This document shows, in pieces, positions 61,016 to 64,000 of a stretch of DNA of 64,000 nucleotides. The notes under the pieces were generated by a model, which was given only the letters and a program-made list of their open reading frames with translations, searched no databases and was not told the origin of the DNA. The position numbers and the translations under genes were made by a program. This stretch comes from a virus. Numbering within the stretch: the first letter of the stretch is position 1; each line of letters starts with the position of its first letter. Location of the stretch: IMG/VR virus record IMGVR_UViG_3300042563_003307, positions 170,067-234,066 of that record; one strand, written 5' to 3'.

Positions 61016-61038
61016 ATAGTTTCGGTTCTTGAAACTAT
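61016..61038 (+). terminator. Hairpin ending the RNA transcript and carrying the next promoter box
   Basis: ATAGTTTC (61016-61023) and GAAACTAT (61031-61038) form a perfect 8-bp stem with a 7-base loop, followed by TTGATTATATTT. Its left arm holds the TTTC box of the promoter at 61020-61051, so stopping the RNA and starting the next transcript use the same bases. Confidence 0.5.
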
Positions 61039-61051
61039 TGATTATATTTAC
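61020..61051 (+). promoter_or_regulatory. Phage promoter of the 64-residue membrane-protein gene
   Basis: TTTC (61020-61023), 19 bases, TATATTTAC (61043-61051), then CATATCTAATTAAAACAAAG and the ATG at 61075. TTTAACA and TTAACA words lie upstream at about 60994-61011. Confidence 0.85.
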
Positions 61052-61074
61052 ATATCTAATTAAAACAAAGAACT

Positions 61075-61269
61075 ATGAAAATCACCATCAACATCCTTCC
61101 AGCCTTAGGTTCCCTAATCGCGTTCGGGCTTACGTATTCCTTATTAACTGGAACTCTTCAAAAATTCATACCATTCCATGGTACCCTTAATGAAATGACA
61201 ACTACAATATGTCTATTTTGGATAGGTACTCTTTTATTGTTCTGCTCATTCGAAAAATTTAACAAATAA
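61075..61269 (+). CDS. Small membrane protein, two TM segments
   Basis: 64 residues. Hydrophobic segments at 7-27 (ILPALGSLIAFGLTYSLLTG) and 44-58 (TTTICLFWIGTLLLFCSF) suggest two membrane helices with a short loop. It is the first protein gene on the plus strand, with a strong promoter and the conserved leader, so early high expression is likely. Two TM segments and small size suit a holin, antiholin or host-membrane effector; sequence does not decide. Confidence 0.72.
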   Translation: MKITINILPALGSLIAFGLTYSLLTGTLQKFIPFHGTLNEMTTTICLFWIGTLLLFCSFEKFNK

Positions 61270-61318
61270 TACTGAAACAAAACCAATTTTTAATATATAA
61301 ATCTAAAATCTTATAACT

Positions 61319-62455
61319 ATGGCAATTGCAACTCTTTCTAACACCTTAATTGAACAACGTAAAGTAGCTACATTGGAGGCTCAAAACCTTCGTAAAGTAG
61401 TACCATTCCGCGATATCAATTTAATAGATGGTGAATCTATCGAATATAATGGTCAAAAAATTAACCTTACACCTACTGCATTCAAAAATCTTTTAGGTCT
61501 ATTAGGTATGAGTAACCAATTTGCTCAGAAATTCGAATCTCTCTTTACTAAAGAGGCTAAATCTCAGTTTATCAACACTATGAAAAATGCAATGGCATCT
61601 AATAGTGGTAAACTTTCTGAAGTAACCCTTGTACTTAACCCTATTAGTAAATCGGTAGTGGCTATCACCAAGAAAGATCAATTTGGTATATCTAACCAAC
61701 AATTCATGGGAGTTGCTGAGAATATCATAGATAACCACGGTATGAACGTAACAAACTGGTCAGTAGACCCAGGAACTGGTATTGTAACTATTAATGCATT
61801 TAATCCTAAAGCGAATTTCGCAGTTCAAGGTTTATCTGATGAGGTATTTACTGGAGGTGTTACTTTCAAAAATTCACCTAAAGATGGTTTCCAAGTTCTT
61901 CCTTATGTTAATCGTCAGTTTTGTACTAATGGTTTAACTACTGCGTTTGCTGAGGAGTCTTATACTCTTCAATCTTTGGACCAAGGTTCTATGGAAAAGT
62001 TCTTTGAAAATATGAACGAATTACGTAAGAATAACTTTGCTCCTACTGGTTTTGCTGACCGTGTAAGAATGGCTCATAACACTCCTGCTTCCCTAAGCGA
62101 ATTACAGTTTGCACATAACCTTATTGAACCATATGCTGGAGAACGTTCTAACACTTGGATTCCTTATGCTGAAAACATGAATGCATTCTATAATGCTGGT
62201 TTTGATAACATATCTGGTCAACAGATGAAACATGCTAAATCAAATACTTCTGTATGGGATGTTATCAATGGTGTTACTCACTTTGCAACCCATGGTGCTG
62301 GTATTATCGATACAGACATGCAAGACTATAATGCATCTGAATTAATGGTAAAATCTGGTAACCTATTCGGTAAAAAAGCTTTTGACCACGAAAATACTAT
62401 GCCAGACCTTTTTAGAGGTAGAGACTTAGTACGTAGTGGTTCATTATTAAACTAA
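61319..62455 (+). CDS. DUF932-like phage protein
   Basis: 378 residues. The layout fits DUF932-type phage and plasmid proteins: an N-terminal region with VVPFRDINLIDGESIEYNGQ, a middle with MSNQFAQKFESLF and VVAITKKDQFGISNQQFMG, and the conserved QVLPYVNRQFCTNGLTTAF, where C and N-G are typical. The C-terminus contains ITNGVTHFATHG-like His residues (WDVINGVTHFATHGAG). Function of the family is not known; it is often found near replication genes. Followed by a clear terminator, so it ends a transcription unit. Confidence 0.78.
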   Translation: MAIATLSNTLIEQRKVATLEAQNLRKVVPFRDINLIDGESIEYNGQKINLTPTAFKNLLGLLGMSNQFAQKFESLFTKEAKSQFINTMKNAMASNSGKLSEVTLVLNPISKSVVAITKKDQFGISNQQFMGVAENIIDNHGMNVTNWSVDPGTGIVTINAFNPKANFAVQGLSDEVFTGGVTFKNSPKDGFQVLPYVNRQFCTNGLTTAFAEESYTLQSLDQGSMEKFFENMNELRKNNFAPTGFADRVRMAHNTPASLSELQFAHNLIEPYAGERSNTWIPYAENMNAFYNAGFDNISGQQMKHAKSNTSVWDVINGVTHFATHGAGIIDTDMQDYNASELMVKSGNLFGKKAFDHENTMPDLFRGRDLVRSGSLLN

Positions 62456-62481
62456 TATTTGGTAGTCTGCATATCGGAATT

Positions 62482-62513
62482 AAAGGGACCATTCTCACAT
62501 AGGTCCCTTTTTT
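62482..62513 (+). terminator. Intrinsic terminator of the DUF932-like gene
   Basis: AAAGGGACC (62482-62490) and GGTCCCTTT (62502-62510) form a perfect 9-bp stem with an 11-base loop, followed by a T-run to 62513. It lies about 27 bases after the stop codon. Confidence 0.9.
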
Positions 62514-62557
62514 ATGTGAAATTGTTAATAACTTTTTGAAAATAATTTGAAAAACTG

Positions 62558-62589
62558 TTTCCAGTGTCGTGGATATTGATTATATTTAC
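62558..62589 (+). promoter_or_regulatory. Phage promoter of the 157-residue gene
   Basis: TTTC (62558-62561), 19 bases, TATATTTAC (62581-62589), then ATATCTAATTTTAACAAAGA before the ATG at 62616. TTGTTAATAAC lies upstream near 62522-62532. Confidence 0.85.
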
Positions 62590-62615
62590 ATATCTAATTT
62601 TAACAAAGAAACACC

Positions 62616-63089
62616 ATGATGACTCAAGCACAAATCACCGAACAAAACGAAATCGAATCTAAATTGGCTCATAACTACGAGTTGACTCACAGAGAGAATA
62701 TGATTTTACTATATTCTGATTTTCATAAGGATGCCTACGGTTTCCGTCCTCGTACTATTAATGTATATGCCTTAACCACTGAGGAACTGGAGGCTGATTT
62801 TGACCGTTTCGAAGCGACATGTAAGATTAATAGACACGAAGAGGAAATGGCCGAAATGGAGGCTGATATCGCGTTCCGTGCCCTTATAACTAATACAATC
62901 GCTATAGGTGCAAACGATGAGGTTACTGCATTACGTTGGATCGCTGAAGGTGCTGTAGAAGATTATGGTTATGACTATGAGCATTTCCTTTGGAACCAAG
63001 GTATAGCATACTCTGCCTACGGTAAGGAGTTGGCTAAGAGATTTGCTCCTATCTGGGGTAAAGCTCTTCAAACCCAGAAAGTTGCATAA
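62616..63089 (+). CDS. Acidic phage protein, unknown function
   Basis: 157 residues (MMTQAQITEQNEIESKLAHN), helical, with repeated Glu/Met segments (CKINRHEEEMAEMEADIAFR). A second ATG immediately follows the first, so the true start may be 62619. It is bracketed by promoters on both sides, making it a single-gene unit. No motif recognised. Plus-strand position and promoter suggest early expression. Confidence 0.75.
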   Translation: MMTQAQITEQNEIESKLAHNYELTHRENMILLYSDFHKDAYGFRPRTINVYALTTEELEADFDRFEATCKINRHEEEMAEMEADIAFRALITNTIAIGANDEVTALRWIAEGAVEDYGYDYEHFLWNQGIAYSAYGKELAKRFAPIWGKALQTQKVA

Positions 63090-63117
63090 ACTTTAACAAA
63101 CTTTTAACATTTAAAAG

Positions 63118-63149
63118 TTTCCGGTTTCCACAATATTGATTATATTTAC
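63118..63149 (+). promoter_or_regulatory. Phage promoter of the RadA/RecA-like gene
   Basis: TTTC (63118-63121), 19 bases, TATATTTAC (63141-63149), then CATATCTAATTAAAACACCA and the ATG at 63173. TTTAACA appears twice upstream at about 63092-63109. Confidence 0.85.
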
Positions 63150-63172
63150 ATATCTAATTAAAACACCACATT

Positions 63173-64000
63173 ATGAACAGACAATCTTACTTAATCCGCA
63201 CACAACCTAACGAATTCATCGTTTTAGTAAACACGAAAAACCCAATTGACACAATCTTAATCGAGCCTGGTCATTCAAAATACACTTGGTTACAGAACCA
63301 AGACGCTAACCGTATTATCAACATCACCGAAACTGGTAGATGGACAAGTAACAAAGACTATAATAACGATTACGGAACTACAACATCCGTACAATCTGAA
63401 AACAAATGCGCTCCAGTTGAGGTAACATTAACCAAATTGGACGACTTAAATATCGATGATTCCCTATTTACCAGTCTTCCAACTGGAACTATCTTTGACC
63501 AATTTTGTTCAACTGAAGGTGGATTCCTACCTGGAACTAATATAATGGCTGCTGGAGCTCCTGGTGTCGGTAAGACTACAGTGTTATTAGAACTTCTATC
63601 TAAATTATCTGCCCAAGGTAAGCGAGTCTTATTTATATCTGCCGAAATGAACCAGATAGATATGGCCCGTTACCTTAAAAGATTCCCACATTGGGGACAA
63701 TTACCTATTCTTTTCCTATCTGACTATACCGAGTCTTGTCCAAAAGGAGTTATTGAAGGCGTACTTAACCAAGGATGGGACGTTGTACTGACCGATTCAT
63801 ATACCGAAGTAAATGACACCATCAAGGAGGAATGTAACATGACAAGAGGTAAAACCGAAAAATGGTTCCTAGACCTAATGACTCAGCATAATAAAGGTGG
63901 TAACAGTACGAAAACCTATACAACCTTCGTAACTATCCTGCAATTATCTAAAGGTGGTAATTTCGTTGGTTCTAATAAACTGAAACACATGACAACTGCG
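63173..64000 (+). CDS. RadA/RecA-fold ATPase, cut by the window edge
   Basis: At least 276 codons from ATG 63173-63175 with no stop before 64000. N-terminal 90 residues have no clear match. The ATPase part has Walker A GAPGVGKTT at 128-136 and VLFISAEMNQIDMARYLKRF, as in RadA/Sms and DnaB-type enzymes. Near the edge GGNFVGSNKLKHMTT resembles the conserved RadA G-x-x-x-G-P-x-x-L-E-H segment. It could be a recombination mediator or a replicative helicase-like protein. The N-terminal zinc finger of RadA is not visible. Confidence 0.82.
   Translation, partial: MNRQSYLIRTQPNEFIVLVNTKNPIDTILIEPGHSKYTWLQNQDANRIINITETGRWTSNKDYNNDYGTTTSVQSENKCAPVEVTLTKLDDLNIDDSLFTSLPTGTIFDQFCSTEGGFLPGTNIMAAGAPGVGKTTVLLELLSKLSAQGKRVLFISAEMNQIDMARYLKRFPHWGQLPILFLSDYTESCPKGVIEGVLNQGWDVVLTDSYTEVNDTIKEECNMTRGKTEKWFLDLMTQHNKGGNSTKTYTTFVTILQLSKGGNFVGSNKLKHMTTA

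Noticed and set aside
1-64000. CRISPR arrays, insertion sequences, integrase and attachment sites
   Set aside because: No spaced direct repeats of CRISPR type, no transposase or integrase motifs, and no terminal inverted repeats were found.

Overview
The window looks like part of the genome of a large tailed phage (T4-type myovirus architecture) infecting a bacterium of the Bacteroidota. The T4-type assignment rests on recognisable baseplate proteins: gp6/baseplate J-like, gp25-like, a gp5-type OB-fold spike, a gp27-type hub, a LysM/gp53-type protein and a gp48/gp54-type tube cap. The host inference is indirect. Coding sequence is AT-rich, start codons follow A-rich leaders with almost no Shine-Dalgarno sequence, and the recurring phage promoter (TTTC, 19 bases, TATATTTAC) has the two-box layout of Bacteroidota promoters (about -33 and -7). 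No tRNA, CRISPR array, insertion sequence or integrase was seen.

Layout. From 1 to about 60.7 kb every convincing gene is on the minus strand, so transcription runs right to left. Positions 1-38.3 kb are mainly the tail and baseplate module: a wedge, hub and spike set (23.1-25.3 and 31.9-38.3 kb), very large structural proteins (9.1-22.9 kb) and a fibre cluster with three collagen-like paralogues and a gp12-like receptor domain (2.4-9.1 kb). Embedded in it are a four-domain ribosomal protein S1 homologue, an amidoligase-like protein with a C-terminal repeat domain, and a possible capsid-core protein. Positions 38.4-57.97 kb hold many small overlapping genes and a metabolic, DNA and proteostasis set: dCMP deaminase, UV-damage endonuclease, RNase HII, PhoH, DnaJ, a 3'-5' exonuclease, a tandem glycosyltransferase, ClpP, a thymidylate synthase-fold enzyme with the dCMP-type Asp, a 2OG-Fe(II) oxygenase-like protein and a ClpC-type ATPase. 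Positions 57.97-59.42 kb are a GC-rich, mostly non-coding island ending in an iterated ATTG/CAATG array. A divergent control region at 60.7-61.06 kb contains back-to-back promoters and a probable structured RNA. Plus-strand genes follow: a small membrane protein, a DUF932-like protein, a small acidic protein and a RadA/RecA-fold ATPase cut by the right edge.

How the parts may work together. The phage carries both halves of a Clp protease: a ClpC-type ATPase that keeps the ClpP-docking IGF loop but lacks the N-domain, and a ClpP with a complete triad. It also has four small proteins ending in the same UVR-like Y-E-[KR]-C motif, one of which overlaps clpP by one base; they are candidate adaptors. 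The S1 homologue could bias translation in a host that does not rely on Shine-Dalgarno pairing. The dCMP-type TS-fold enzyme, oxygenase and glycosyltransferase raise the possibility of modified cytosine in phage DNA. Nine promoters share the same two boxes, and in two the -33 box lies in the loop of an upstream terminator hairpin.
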